Shown in pieces: positions 1-9,295 of a DNA stretch of 64,000 nucleotides. Origin of the DNA: Pseudomonas bharatica CSV86 (GTDB lineage: Bacteria > Pseudomonadota > Gammaproteobacteria > Pseudomonadales > Pseudomonadaceae); assembly GCF_000319305.2 (NCBI RefSeq), contig NZ_AMWJ02000002.1:1054001-1118000 (forward strand). Direction: 5' to 3'. Under the pieces are notes generated by a model that ran no database searches, had not been told where the DNA came from, and was given only the letters and a program-made list of their open reading frames with translations. The translations under genes and the position numbers were made by a program. Position 1 is the first letter of the stretch. Each line of letters begins with the position of its first letter.

Positions 1-189
1 GAAATCGGTTTCCTTCCAAAGTTGCAGGCGATCACTGTCATCCAATTGAAATATTTCACTGATGCCAGGGCGACGGGGCACCAGGATGAACCAGGGATAG
101 TTAGCATCCTTACTAAGTAACAAACGGCAAAGAGGAAAGTCCCCCAATGCGAAAGTGTCTTGTTCAAGACGCGAATCCAATGCAAACAC
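1..189 (-). CDS. HIT-family (histidine triad) protein, 5' part only
   Basis: The reverse strand reads an open frame from a GTG at 189 to the window edge (63 codons, no stop seen). A GGAGATTG ribosome site lies just upstream of the GTG. The N-terminal sequence (VFALDSRLEQD, then a WFILVPRRPGISEIFQL-type stretch) fits the start of Pseudomonas HIT-domain proteins, which hydrolyse or transfer nucleotides through an HxHxH motif. That motif would lie beyond the edge, so it cannot be checked here. The gene is divergent from the porin gene. The family call rests on the first third of the protein only. Confidence 0.6.
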   Translation of the reverse strand, partial: MFALDSRLEQDTFALGDFPLCRLLLSKDANYPWFILVPRRPGISEIFQLDDSDRLQLWKETDF

Positions 190-970
190 GGGGCAATCTC
201 CTCATCATTCAGTGCAGCCCACCTGCGCGACACAGGAGCGCAGGATACTCCTGTTACCGGTATCGGGCACGGGCGGACAACAAAGCACCGAAAAGCAGCC
301 CGCAAAACCGGGCCGCCGAAGCGTTTCACCCCGTGTTTCAGGGCACCGGTAACAAAATGCTACTTTCCGCACCAAAATGGCGCTTCGCGACCTACCGAGG
401 AGCGCCGGACATCCACAAACTACCCACTCAAGGCCCTGCGACGGTAACGTTCTGACTTCGAGGTCGATTTTTCCCTTATTCCAGAAAAATACCGACAAAA
501 GAGCGGAGCGTTCTTTGAGCCCCGGTTTTTCGGTCCTTTTCCGGTGCCAGACTGGAAAAAGTGAAAATTTCGTCAACACTTGGCGGCTTTGAGCACGCTT
601 GTTGCATTGCACCTTGGCATGGTCGGCATGTCGTCTGCATACACAGCCGGGGTGCGACAAATAACAACAGCTGCACGGGCGACCAGGGAGTTTGGGGATC
701 GCGGATCCAGGGTTATGAAGCATGGTCTTGGGTCCGACCGAAACAGCGCTGGAGTTGTACGATCCGTCCTACGCGGAACGTAATTTGCGACATGGATATA
801 AGTATTTGCGACACGACCGTAAAGTTACCGAAAGGTTCAATTCGCAAGTATCGCTAATGACAGTCAGCGTGATATACATTTCCGCCGACTCAAACAAGAA
901 AGAGCAGCCCCGATAAAAAAACCAGGTGGGGCAGCAGCAATCTTCCTAAAAACCAAAGGAGCAAATCACG
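190..970. other. Long intergenic region upstream of the porin gene
   Basis: This stretch of about 780 bases separates the divergent HIT-family and porin genes. Open frames exist on both strands, but none has convincing codon use, a ribosome site or a recognisable product. The part nearest the porin gene (about 780-960) is AT-richer and holds the ArgR-like direct repeat described separately. I see no RNA gene that I can name. Confidence 0.5.
787..813 (-). promoter_or_regulatory. ArgR-like operator, two direct half-sites 21 bp apart
   Basis: The reverse strand has TGTCGC twice (complement of GCGACA at 787-792 and 808-813), in the same orientation and exactly 21 bp apart, each followed by an A-rich stretch. 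The Pseudomonas ArgR half-site is described as TGTCGC-N8-AA-N5, a 21-bp unit, and ArgR is known to control oprD in P. aeruginosa. The site lies about 160 bp upstream of the porin start. The AA part of the consensus is imperfect (AT and TT). Function is inferred. Confidence 0.6.
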
Positions 971-2275
971 ATGCGCGTGATGAAGTGGAGCATGATCGCC
1001 CTGGCCGTAGCTGCCGGGACCTCGCAACTGGCTGTAGCGTCCTCGCAGGATGAGTCCAAGGGTTTCGTCGAAGACAGCACCCTGACCGCAAAAACCCGCG
1101 CCATGTACATGAACCGCGACCTGAAGCACGGTGAGGCCAACACCAACGTCAAAGGCGATCGCAAAGGCTATCGTGAAGACGCTGGCGTCTCCGAGCTGGT
1201 GACCTTCGAATCCGGCTTTACCCAAGGCACCGTAGGTGTCGGTGTGGACGCCATGGCAATGGGCTCGGTCCGCCTGGACGGCGGCAGTGGCCGCACCCGC
1301 GGCGACAGCGGCAACGGCCTGTTCCGTAACGACAGCGACGGCAACCCTGAAAAAGCCCAAGGCAAGGGCGGCGCCGCAGTCAAGTTCCGCATCTCCGACA
1401 CCGTACTGAAGTATGGCCAGCAGTTCGTAGCCAGCCCGGTATTCGCCACCGACGACAGCCGTCTGCTGCCGGAAGTCGCTACTGGCACCTTGATCACCAG
1501 CAAGGAGATCAAGGGCCTGGAACTGAGCGCCGGTCGCTTCACCGCGCTGAGCTCGCAGACTGGCATGGGCCGTGACAGCATCAACGGTCGCAATGCCAAA
1601 GGCCTGACCTCGGCCAACATCGTCGGCGCCACCTACGCGTTCACCGATTCCTTCACCGGCACCCTGGCTGCATCGGACGTCGAAGACTACTGGAAGAAGC
1701 AATACATCAACCTGAACTACACCCTGCCGATCAATGACACACAATCGCTGAACTTCGACTTCAACGGCTATCGCTCGAAGGATCAGGGCGAAGCAATAGC
1801 CAACGAACTGGACAACAAACTGTGGAGCCTCGCCGGTGCCTATAGCTTCGGCGCCCACAAGTTCACCCTGGCCTACCAGCGTTCCAGCGGTGACACCGGC
1901 TACAACTACGGCGTAGATGGTAACGGCACGATCTTCGTTGCCAACTCCATCCAGATTTCCGACTTCCTCGGCAAGGACGAGAAATCCTGGCAGGCTCGCT
2001 ACGACCTGAACATGGCATCCTTCGGCGTACCAGGCCTGACCTTCATGACCCGCTACATCAAGGGTGATGACATCAGCACCACTTCGGGCAACGAAGGCAA
2101 GGAACACGAGTGGAACTTCGAGTCCAAGTACGTCATGCAGGAAGGCCCGGCCAAAGACCTGTCCTTCCGCGTTCGCTACGCCGTGTACCGTGCCAACGAT
2201 GCTTACCAGGAAGACTACACCCCTGACAACAACGATGTACGCCTGATCATCGAGTACCCACTGAGCATCCTGTAA
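971..2275 (+). CDS. oprD: OprD-family outer membrane porin
   Basis: The product is 434 residues and has a signal peptide with likely cleavage after AVA at residue 23. The mature protein has the OprD-family layout: an N-terminal SKGFVEDSTL segment, repeated amphipathic strands with aromatic girdles, and a terminal strand ending in IIEYPLSIL. OprD-type channels are substrate-specific beta-barrels; OprD itself takes up basic amino acids and admits carbapenems. GGAG precedes the chosen ATG by about 9 bases. The gene stands alone between an ArgR-like operator and a terminator. proS downstream matches the oprD-proS neighbourhood of P. aeruginosa, which favours OprD over OprQ or OprE, but the paralogue assignment is less certain than the family. 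Confidence 0.85.
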   Translation: MRVMKWSMIALAVAAGTSQLAVASSQDESKGFVEDSTLTAKTRAMYMNRDLKHGEANTNVKGDRKGYREDAGVSELVTFESGFTQGTVGVGVDAMAMGSVRLDGGSGRTRGDSGNGLFRNDSDGNPEKAQGKGGAAVKFRISDTVLKYGQQFVASPVFATDDSRLLPEVATGTLITSKEIKGLELSAGRFTALSSQTGMGRDSINGRNAKGLTSANIVGATYAFTDSFTGTLAASDVEDYWKKQYINLNYTLPINDTQSLNFDFNGYRSKDQGEAIANELDNKLWSLAGAYSFGAHKFTLAYQRSSGDTGYNYGVDGNGTIFVANSIQISDFLGKDEKSWQARYDLNMASFGVPGLTFMTRYIKGDDISTTSGNEGKEHEWNFESKYVMQEGPAKDLSFRVRYAVYRANDAYQEDYTPDNNDVRLIIEYPLSIL

Positions 2276-2304
2276 GCCCTCCGGCCCGCAGACCTCAGTA
2301 CGAA

Positions 2305-2330
2305 GAAGCCCGGCCCTGCCGGGCTTTTTC
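2305..2330 (+). terminator. Intrinsic terminator of the porin gene
   Basis: An AAGCCCGGC / GCCGGGCTT stem with a CCT loop is followed by a T-run. It lies about 30 bases after the porin stop codon. Confidence 0.85.
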
Positions 2331-2439
2331 ATTTGTGTCATCGACTTACGACAGATTAGGTTTCCTGCGTCCTATACGTTACCGATTCCCCCCGTACAAT
2401 GCGGGGTCATTTCAGTTAAGCAACCGACAACGGCCTATC

Positions 2440-4155
2440 ATGCGCACCAGTCAATATTTGCTCGCCACACAGAAAGAAACCCCTTCCGACGCGGTCGTCA
2501 TCAGCCACCAGCTCATGCTGCGTGCCGGCATGATCCGCAAGCTCGCCTCCGGCCTGTATACCTGGCTGCCGATGGGCCTGCGCGTGATGCGCAAGGTCGA
2601 AGCCGTGGTTCGCGAGGAAATGAACGCCGCCGGTGCCCTGGAAGTGCTGATGCCGGCCATCCAGCCGGCTGAGCTGTGGCAGGAGTCCGGTCGCTGGGAA
2701 CAGTACGGCCCCGAGCTGCTGCGCCTGAAAGACCGCCACAACCGCGAATTCTGCGTCGGCCCGACCCACGAAGAGGTCATCACCGACCTGGCCCGCAACG
2801 AGCTGAGCAGCTACAAGCAGCTGCCGCTGAACATGTACCAGATCCAGACCAAGTTCCGCGACGAGATCCGTCCGCGCTTCGGCCTGATGCGCGGCCGCGA
2901 ATTCATCATGAAGGACGCCTACTCCTTCCATGCCGACCAGGCTTCCCTGCAGGAAACCTACGACCGCATGCACCAGGCCTACTGCAACGTGTTCACCCGC
3001 CTGGGCCTGAACTTCCGTCCGGTGCAGGCCGATACCGGCTCCATCGGCGGCAGCTACTCCCACGAGTTCCATGTGCTGGCCGAGTCCGGTGAAGACGACG
3101 TGATCTTCAGCGACAGCTCCGACTACGCCGCCAACATCGAAAAAGCCGAGGCCATCCCGCGGGAAACCGTGCGCCCTGCGCCGACCGAAGCCCTGCGCCT
3201 GGTCGATACCCCGAACACCAAGACCATTGCCGCCCTGGTCGAAGGCTTTGGGGTGCCGATCGAGCGCACCATCAAGACCCTGATCGTGCATGGCGCGGAG
3301 GAAGGCAAGCTGGTGGCCCTGGTGGTCCGTGGCGACCACGAACTCAACGAAATCAAGGCGACCAAGCTGCCCCAGGTCGCCGAACCGCTGGTCATGGCCA
3401 ACGAAGAAGAGCTGCGCGCAGCCATTGGCGCCGGCGCCGGCTCCCTTGGCCCGCTGAACCTGCCGCTGACCTGCATCATCGACCGTTCGGTCGCCCTGAT
3501 GAGCGACTTCGCCATCGGCGCCAACATCGACGACAAGCACTACTTCGGCGTGAACTGGGAACGCGATCTGCCGGTTCCGGAAGTCGCCGACCTGCGCAAT
3601 GTGGTCGAAGGCGACCCTAGCCCGGACGGCAAGGGCACCCTGCAGATCAAGCGCGGTATCGAAGTGGGCCACATCTTCCAGCTCGGCACCAAGTACAGCG
3701 AAGCGCTGAAGTGCCAGGTGCTGGGTGAGAACGGCAAGCCGGTCACCCTGACCATGGGCTGCTACGGCATCGGCGTTTCCCGCGTGGTCGCTGCCGCCAT
3801 CGAGCAGAACTACGACGACAAGGGCATCATCTGGAGCGACGCGCTGGCGCCCTTCCATATCGCCCTGGTACCGCTGCGCTATGAAACCGAGGAAGTCCGT
3901 GCGGCCACCGACAAGCTGTACGCCGAACTGACCGCCGCCGGCTTCGACGTGCTGCTCGACGATCGCGACAAGAAGACCAGCCCCGGCATCAAGTTCGCCG
4001 ACATGGAACTGATCGGCATTCCGCACCGTATCGTCGTCAGCGATCGCGGCCTGGCCGAGGGCAAGCTGGAATACAAGCACCGCACCGAGAGCGAGGCCCA
4101 GGCCCTGCCCGTGGCGGACGTCGTGTCGTTCCTGCAAGCCCGCATCCGTCGCTGA
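2440..4155 (+). CDS. proS: Prolyl-tRNA synthetase
   Basis: ProS charges tRNA-Pro with proline in the cytoplasm. The 571-residue product starts MRTSQYLLATQKETPSDA, the usual N-terminus and length for the bacterial type with an inserted editing domain. Class II signatures are present: the PTHEEVITDL segment, motif 2 around FRDEIRPRFGLMRGREF, and motif 3 GCYGIGVSRVVAAAIEQ. The central third (about residues 220-400) is the YbaK-like domain that hydrolyses Ala-tRNA-Pro. The C-terminal anticodon-binding domain follows. The frame is open further upstream, but ATG 2440 matches the family start. A lipoprotein gene follows after 20 bases and may be cotranscribed. Confidence 0.97.
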   Translation: MRTSQYLLATQKETPSDAVVISHQLMLRAGMIRKLASGLYTWLPMGLRVMRKVEAVVREEMNAAGALEVLMPAIQPAELWQESGRWEQYGPELLRLKDRHNREFCVGPTHEEVITDLARNELSSYKQLPLNMYQIQTKFRDEIRPRFGLMRGREFIMKDAYSFHADQASLQETYDRMHQAYCNVFTRLGLNFRPVQADTGSIGGSYSHEFHVLAESGEDDVIFSDSSDYAANIEKAEAIPRETVRPAPTEALRLVDTPNTKTIAALVEGFGVPIERTIKTLIVHGAEEGKLVALVVRGDHELNEIKATKLPQVAEPLVMANEEELRAAIGAGAGSLGPLNLPLTCIIDRSVALMSDFAIGANIDDKHYFGVNWERDLPVPEVADLRNVVEGDPSPDGKGTLQIKRGIEVGHIFQLGTKYSEALKCQVLGENGKPVTLTMGCYGIGVSRVVAAAIEQNYDDKGIIWSDALAPFHIALVPLRYETEEVRAATDKLYAELTAAGFDVLLDDRDKKTSPGIKFADMELIGIPHRIVVSDRGLAEGKLEYKHRTESEAQALPVADVVSFLQARIRR

Positions 4156-4175
4156 TAGCCAATGCCAGAGTAGCC

Positions 4176-5129
4176 ATGTTCAAGCGAAGTACCTTTACCT
4201 TCGGCGGCGCCGCCTTGTGCGGCGCCCTGCTCCTGGGCGGTTGCGCCAACCAGATGTCGCAGCGCAGCGACCACGAGGAACGCATCGAGCGCAAGCTGCT
4301 CGAGCACAGCCTGCAGATCGATGTCGGAGAGCCCAAGGTACTCGAGCTGCCGCAACGCCGTGTGCGCATCCATGAGCAGAAGAACTTCGAAGTGACCGAA
4401 TTCGAAGTGACCCGCCGCTACGATCGCTACACCCCGTATCAACCCTGGCGGGAAATCTATGAGATTCCGCTGGGTGCGGTGGCGGTGGTCGCCGGGGTCG
4501 GCGCCAACGTGGTGAACGTTTTCGCCCTTGGCAGCCTTCCCGACAGCGTCACTCATGACTGGCTCAGTTATGGCATCGCCGGCCTCAACCCGTTCATGAA
4601 CGTGCAGTCCAATGGCCGCGCGCAGCAGAACCTGGCCGGCATCGATGAAGTGCAGAAGGACAAGCGCCAGGAATACAGCAGTGTTCCCTGGAGCGAGCGG
4701 CCGGTCGAGGTGAAGGCTGGCAAGAGCACCTACGAGCTGACCACCGATCGCAATGGCGTCCTGCGCCTGAACCTGCTGGACAGCCCGTTCAGCGAACAGA
4801 ACCTGACCCATGTCGGCACCCTTCACCTGTCGGTGGTCGATGACGACAGTGCGGTGCGCGCCGACGCCAGCTTGCTGGTGAGCGGCACCCTGCGCAACAA
4901 ACTGGTAGAAGCCCATGACCTGATCTTCGACGACCTCGAGGACGACGATGTCAGCCAGTGGGTGCACCGGGTCAAGCGCCTGTCGGACCTGGGCCTGGAA
5001 GAGGAAGCCAGCGAACTGGAACAGAGCCTGATCGAGCTGACCCGCAACGATCCGGAGCTGCAACAGGAATTCCTGCAGTCGCTGAGAAAGGATGCGCATC
5101 GCCTGGTCGCAGATCCTGCCGCCCAGTGA
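4176..5129 (+). CDS. Conserved lipoprotein of unknown function
   Basis: The 317-residue product begins with a lipoprotein signal peptide and a lipobox ending LLGGC (Cys23), so it is probably anchored in a membrane by lipid. The mature part starts with a charged helical stretch, has a short glycine/valine-rich hydrophobic segment near residues 100-120, and ends with a helical region rich in Glu and Leu (about 250-310). I recognise no catalytic motif. It follows proS by 20 bases in the same direction and ends at a terminator shared with the convergent dinB. The ribosome site is weak, which would fit coupling to proS. Confidence 0.8.
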   Translation: MFKRSTFTFGGAALCGALLLGGCANQMSQRSDHEERIERKLLEHSLQIDVGEPKVLELPQRRVRIHEQKNFEVTEFEVTRRYDRYTPYQPWREIYEIPLGAVAVVAGVGANVVNVFALGSLPDSVTHDWLSYGIAGLNPFMNVQSNGRAQQNLAGIDEVQKDKRQEYSSVPWSERPVEVKAGKSTYELTTDRNGVLRLNLLDSPFSEQNLTHVGTLHLSVVDDDSAVRADASLLVSGTLRNKLVEAHDLIFDDLEDDDVSQWVHRVKRLSDLGLEEEASELEQSLIELTRNDPELQQEFLQSLRKDAHRLVADPAAQ

Positions 5130-5144
5130 GTGAAATACCCTCCG

Positions 5145-5170
5145 CAAAAGCACCGTTAAGGTGCTTTTTG
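5145..5170. terminator. Bidirectional terminator between the lipoprotein gene and dinB
   Basis: An AAAAGCACC / GGTGCTTTT stem with A and T tracts on both sides lies between the convergent genes. It can serve either strand. Confidence 0.85.
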
Positions 5171-5174
5171 CATT

Positions 5175-6239
5175 TCAGGAGACGGGAAACAGCTCCAACT
5201 GTTCATGAGCGCCGCGCAGGTCCTGCAAGCGCACGCCGATACCCAGCAGGCGAACCGGCCGCCCACCGCGAGCGAAGGCCTGGCCGAGCAACTGCTGGTA
5301 ACTGTGCAAGTCTCGCCCTGCCCCCGCCTGCTCCAGGGTGGTCTGGCTGAAATCATGGAACTTGACCTTGACGAATGGCTTGCCAGGCCGATAGCTGCTG
5401 TCGATTCGCTGCATGCGGCCATTGAGTGATTCAAGCAATTCCGGGAGCTTCTCCAGGCAACTGGCCAGGTCCGGCAAATCCTGGTCGTAGGTGTTTTCCA
5501 CGCTGATGGACTGGCGCCGGCTGTCGTTCTGTACCGGGCGCTCATCGATACCGCGGGCCAGATTGAACAGGCGCTCGCCAAACCCGCCGAACTCCCTTAC
5601 CAGCGCCAACCGCTCCCACTGACGAAGGTCGAGGCAGGTCACGATGCCCAGGCGATGCAGCTTGTCCGCGGTAACCTTGCCCACGCCGTGCAGCTTGCTT
5701 ACCGGCAAGCCTGCGACGAAGCCTTCCACCTCCGCCGGGGTGATCACGAAGCAGCCGTTGGGCTTGCGCCAGTCGCTGGCGATCTTGGCCAGGAACTTGT
5801 TGGGCGCCACTCCGGCGGAAACGGTGATATGCAGGCGCTGGGCGATCTTGCGCCGGATATCCTGGGCGATCAGCGTGCCACTACCCGAACAGCGCTCGCT
5901 GTCGCTGACATCCAGATAGGCTTCATCCAGCGACAGGGGCTCGATAAGGTCGGTGTATTCTCGAAAAACGTTGTGGATCTCCCGCGACGCCTCCTTATAG
6001 GCATCCATGCGCGGCTTGACGATCAGCAGGTCCGGGCATAGACCCAAGGCGTGCCGCGACGACATCGCCGAGCGCACGCCGAAGGCCCGGGCCTCATAGT
6101 TGCAGGTGGCAATCACGCCACGACGCTCGGCCGAACCACCAACGGCAAGCGGCCGCCCGGCCAGGCGCGGGTCGTCACGCATCTCGATGGCCGCGTAAAA
6201 GCAATCGCAGTCGATATGAATGATCTTGCGTTGGCGCAT
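5175..6239 (-). CDS. dinB: DNA polymerase IV (Y-family translesion polymerase)
   Basis: This 354-residue product is a full-length DinB. The first active-site Asp is in IIHIDCDCFYAAIEM, and the SLDEAYLD motif gives the second Asp/Glu pair near residue 103. The steric and palm region (YEARAFGVRSAM), a helix-hairpin-helix segment (LHGVGKVTADKL) and a little-finger domain follow in order. It ends in the short LFPVS tail. DinB bypasses lesions and extends misaligned primers in SOS and stress responses. No convincing CTG-N10-CAG LexA box is visible directly upstream. It is convergent with the lipoprotein gene. Confidence 0.96.
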   Translation of the reverse strand: MRQRKIIHIDCDCFYAAIEMRDDPRLAGRPLAVGGSAERRGVIATCNYEARAFGVRSAMSSRHALGLCPDLLIVKPRMDAYKEASREIHNVFREYTDLIEPLSLDEAYLDVSDSERCSGSGTLIAQDIRRKIAQRLHITVSAGVAPNKFLAKIASDWRKPNGCFVITPAEVEGFVAGLPVSKLHGVGKVTADKLHRLGIVTCLDLRQWERLALVREFGGFGERLFNLARGIDERPVQNDSRRQSISVENTYDQDLPDLASCLEKLPELLESLNGRMQRIDSSYRPGKPFVKVKFHDFSQTTLEQAGAGRDLHSYQQLLGQAFARGGRPVRLLGIGVRLQDLRGAHEQLELFPVS

Positions 6240-6410
6240 GTATGACCGTTAATGCGGAAAAATCGTACGCGCAGTATCTCACTCGCCTTGCCCGACCGCA
6301 TCACCCCTCTATACCGCCCCGATCAGCGCGGTGCGTGCCCCGCCGCCGGGCCCAGGCCCCTCCCAGAATGCTAACCATTTGAAGAAAAAAGGATTTTTTG
6401 CAGCTTTTGC

Positions 6411-6438
6411 TTGACAGGGAAACGCATCCCTGTAGAAT
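6411..6438 (+). promoter_or_regulatory. Sigma-70 promoter of the first initiator tRNA
   Basis: TTGACA at 6411-6416 and TAGAAT at 6433-6438 are separated by 16 bp. The tRNA starts 13 bases after the -10 box. Confidence 0.85.
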
Positions 6439-6451
6439 TCGATCCCACAGG

Positions 6452-6528
<77 letters not shown>

Positions 6529-6536
6529 GATACAGG

Positions 6537-6565
6537 AAAAGGCCAATCGAAAGATTGGCCTTTTT
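6537..6565 (+). terminator. Terminator after tRNA-fMet copy 1
   Basis: A GGCCAATC / GATTGGCC stem with a GAAA tetraloop is followed by TTTTT. Confidence 0.9.
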
Positions 6566-6621
6566 CATTTGCCTGCGATTTGGCCAGGGTCAGGTTTTTC
6601 AGGAAAATCAACAATTAAGCA

Positions 6622-6649
6622 TTGACAGCAAGAAACAAGGCTGTAGAAT
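6622..6649 (+). promoter_or_regulatory. Sigma-70 promoter of the second initiator tRNA
   Basis: TTGACA at 6622-6627 and TAGAAT at 6644-6649 are separated by 16 bp, the same design as the first copy but with a different spacer sequence. Confidence 0.85.
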
Positions 6650-6663
6650 GCGCACCCATCAGA

Positions 6664-6740
<77 letters not shown>

Positions 6741-6747
6741 GATACAG

Positions 6748-6777
6748 AAAAAGGCCAATCGAAAGATTGGCCTTTTT
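6748..6777 (+). terminator. Terminator after tRNA-fMet copy 2
   Basis: It has the same stem and GAAA tetraloop as the terminator of copy 1, followed by TTTTT. Confidence 0.9.
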
Positions 6778-6952
6778 CGTTTGCGCGGGAAAATTCCCCC
6801 ACCTCTCGCCCTGGCGCCGGCAACGTAAATATTCTTTAACTATCATGACCGGCACGGATCCGCCTGAACGCTAGTAATATTCAGACATTATTTTGGGTAT
6901 ACGGATTTAATGGTTGATGGGGCACCTTTACCCCACCAACCTGATACCATTA

Positions 6953-8230
6953 TCAGATGGTTGATAGATCGACTCCGTAGTTGAGTTCCTCTGCGAAGTC
7001 CGGCAGTCCGTAACCGATGGTTTTCTTGTAGAAAGGAGAGACCTTCGCAGTCGGTGCCTTCTTCTTGTGCTTCGTGGTGTAGAGCATTCGTGCCCGCATC
7101 ACCTCGAAGGAGTAACCGCGCCCTTCACGGTTCTTGTCCTTGGCCAGTCGGTTGATGGACTCCGTGTAAGCGTTGGTGACGGGCATGTCCGTCTCGAAGT
7201 AGGTCATGGTCTCTTCGCGCCAGTTTCCCACTGCCCTGACCAGATCGCTCCAGACTTCCTTTTGGCCCTTCGGGATGGTGGCTATCCACTCGTCCAGGGC
7301 GGCTTCTGCCTGGAGCCGTGTGGTGGCGTCCCAGATGCCGTAGAAGCGCTCCTTGTGCTCGTAGGCGGCCAGCAGTTGCGGGAACGCGCCTGTCCAGGTC
7401 TCCATGATGAGGCGCTCCCGGTCTGAGACTTCGTGAGCGCGTTTCAGCAGGATTTTCCGGTCTCCCTTGAGAGTCCGGCTCTGGGACGGTTTCAGCTCCT
7501 TTCTGAGGCCCTTGCGCACTCTCTCTAGGGCATCGTTGGCCATGCGCACCACATGGAACTTATCGACCACGATACGGGCCTGGGGCAGCACAGCCTTGAC
7601 CGCTGCCCGGTAGGGGTTCCACATGTCCATGCTGACGATCTCGACCTTCTGCCGGTCTTTCAGCTTCATCAGGTAGTTGGTCACCACGTCCTGGCGGCGG
7701 GTGGCCAGCAGGTCGAGCAGGGTTCGCTCCTCAATGTTGGTCAGAATGCAGCGGTAGCGCTTGTTCAGGTATAGCTCGTCAATGCCCAGGATGCGGGGCG
7801 TCTCGAAGCGGTGCCAGCGCCCCAGGAACTCGGCGCGGGCGTTGAAGATGTCGCGCACCGTCTTCTCGTCCAGGCCGGTCTGTGCCGCCACAAAGGTGTA
7901 GGGGTGGTTGAAGGATTCCTTCTCCACGTACTCATGCAGCCGCAGTGTCATACGGAATCCGTCCACCATCTCCGGTAGCTGGGGCCTGAATGTTGTCTTG
8001 CAGGCCCGGCAGGTGTATCGGCGGCGGACCACCCAGAGAGTGACCCGCTTGCCGTGGATGGGCAGATCACGATAGGGAACGTCACGCTTGCCGAACCGCA
8101 CGAACTCACCCTGCACGCCGCACCCCTCGCAGGCTACTGGTGTAGGTGCTTCAAGCCGAAAATGTATGTCTTCATTCTGCTCATCAGAATCCACCAACTG
8201 GTACCCAGGAAGGCTTAACGAATTAATCAT
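6953..8230 (-). CDS. tnpA: ISL3-family transposase
   Basis: The 425-residue product has the ISL3 layout: an N-terminal zinc-finger region with paired Cys (CEGCGVQG and CRAC), a helix-turn-helix stretch, and a DDE catalytic domain with candidates in ILGIDELYL, VSMDMWNPYRAA and the C-terminal TNAYTESINRLAKDKNREGRGYS segment. It appears full length. It starts 12 bases after the permease stop on the same strand, so the two are probably cotranscribed, which is unusual for a transposase. The stop lies about 58 bases from the element end. Confidence 0.93.
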   Translation of the reverse strand: MINSLSLPGYQLVDSDEQNEDIHFRLEAPTPVACEGCGVQGEFVRFGKRDVPYRDLPIHGKRVTLWVVRRRYTCRACKTTFRPQLPEMVDGFRMTLRLHEYVEKESFNHPYTFVAAQTGLDEKTVRDIFNARAEFLGRWHRFETPRILGIDELYLNKRYRCILTNIEERTLLDLLATRRQDVVTNYLMKLKDRQKVEIVSMDMWNPYRAAVKAVLPQARIVVDKFHVVRMANDALERVRKGLRKELKPSQSRTLKGDRKILLKRAHEVSDRERLIMETWTGAFPQLLAAYEHKERFYGIWDATTRLQAEAALDEWIATIPKGQKEVWSDLVRAVGNWREETMTYFETDMPVTNAYTESINRLAKDKNREGRGYSFEVMRARMLYTTKHKKKAPTAKVSPFYKKTIGYGLPDFAEELNYGVDLSTI

Positions 8231-8242
8231 CTCCCGCCTTGA

Positions 8243-9277
8243 TCAGAAAAACAGGTAGGTGGCGTAACCGGCAATCATCGCCATAGCAAAAATGACTGCT
8301 AAAAACGCCGCTAAAAGCTTCAGCGTGAACAAAGAGCGCAACAGAATGAGCTCAGTCAGGCTGGCTCCGGCACTGCCGATGATCAACGCTAGCACCGTCC
8401 CGGCACCCACGCCTTTGGCCATCAGAGCCGCTGCCAGAGGTATGACGGCTTCAGCGCGAATATACAACGGCACGCCGATGACAGCGGCAACTGGAATGGC
8501 AAAGGGATTATCTGGGCCTGCATACTGCTCCAATAAGTCAGTGGGCATGAAACCATAGATCACGCTGCCAATCGCAATACCGATGAGCAGGTAAGGCAAC
8601 ACATCGATAAAGTCCGACCAAGCTTCCCGCCACACACCACTGTACTTCCCTTCTTTCTTAACCGTGACAGTGGGTTGACTGTCACAGCATTCGCTAGACG
8701 TAGAGACTGTTGTCTTCCTATCAGCCCCGCAAGAAGCCGTCTTCGGAGTGGTGTCGCAGCTGTTGGTGCCGCAACTCGATGCGGTCGATGTAGCACTGCA
8801 CGGGCTTGCTGATGAACTACATCCACTGCTCTCTTGTGTCGCCGTCCGGCGCACATAACGCTCGAAGCCAAGCGTGTGAAGCAGCCATCCGGCACCTACC
8901 GCGACCACCAAAGCGGCGAGCACATAGATAGCAGTAAGTGTCCATCCAAACGTGGCAACCAGCAGGCCGACGACGATAGGATTCAGCAACGGAGATGAGA
9001 AAAGAAACACCATCATCGGCCCAAAACCGGCCCGTGCCCGAATCAACCCTTTCAACATGGGGATAGTCGAGCAACTACAGAAGGGCGTTATAGCTCCTAA
9101 ACCAGCAGCAAGAAAATAGCCTCGCTTCCCACTGGAAGTCAGTAACGCTTCCACCTTGGATGGTGGGATGTGACGTTGAAGAACTCCGACCAGCAAGCTA
9201 ATGCCAATGAATAAAACCGATAGCTCGATAGCGAGAAAGGCGAACATGCCTAGAGCGTCTTGGAGTTGAGATGACAT
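8243..9277 (-). CDS. UPF0718 / ArsP-type permease with cysteine-rich loop (IS passenger)
   Basis: The 344-residue membrane protein has two blocks of about four helices each. The first block carries the family signature TPFCSCSTIPML. The blocks are joined by a hydrophilic loop (about residues 150-205) rich in Ser, Thr and Cys, with seven cysteines including ECC. The family (DUF318) includes ArsP, an efflux permease for trivalent organoarsenicals, and uncharacterised members such as YraQ. The Cys-rich loop and the divergent ArsR-type regulator make metal or metalloid export the best guess, but substrate is not shown. A GGAGTAATATTGA leader precedes the ATG. Confidence 0.8.
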   Translation of the reverse strand: MSSQLQDALGMFAFLAIELSVLFIGISLLVGVLQRHIPPSKVEALLTSSGKRGYFLAAGLGAITPFCSCSTIPMLKGLIRARAGFGPMMVFLFSSPLLNPIVVGLLVATFGWTLTAIYVLAALVVAVGAGWLLHTLGFERYVRRTATQESSGCSSSASPCSATSTASSCGTNSCDTTPKTASCGADRKTTVSTSSECCDSQPTVTVKKEGKYSGVWREAWSDFIDVLPYLLIGIAIGSVIYGFMPTDLLEQYAGPDNPFAIPVAAVIGVPLYIRAEAVIPLAAALMAKGVGAGTVLALIIGSAGASLTELILLRSLFTLKLLAAFLAVIFAMAMIAGYATYLFF

Positions 9278-9295
9278 TCAATATTACTCCTATAT

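Noticed and set aside
205..723. 172-codon reverse-strand frame in the first intergenic region
   Set aside because: The translation is rich in Cys, Arg and Pro, has no recognisable domain and no ribosome site, and the region looks like divergent promoter DNA.
890..2341. 483-codon frame antisense to the porin gene
   Set aside because: It is a shadow frame caused by the codon bias of the porin gene; the sense frame encodes a recognisable porin.
2416..4137. 573-codon frame antisense to proS
   Set aside because: Shadow frame; all class II synthetase motifs are on the other strand.
6240..6300. LexA box upstream of dinB
   Set aside because: The closest stretch has CTG but no CAG ten bases on, so it does not meet the CTG-N10-CAG pattern.
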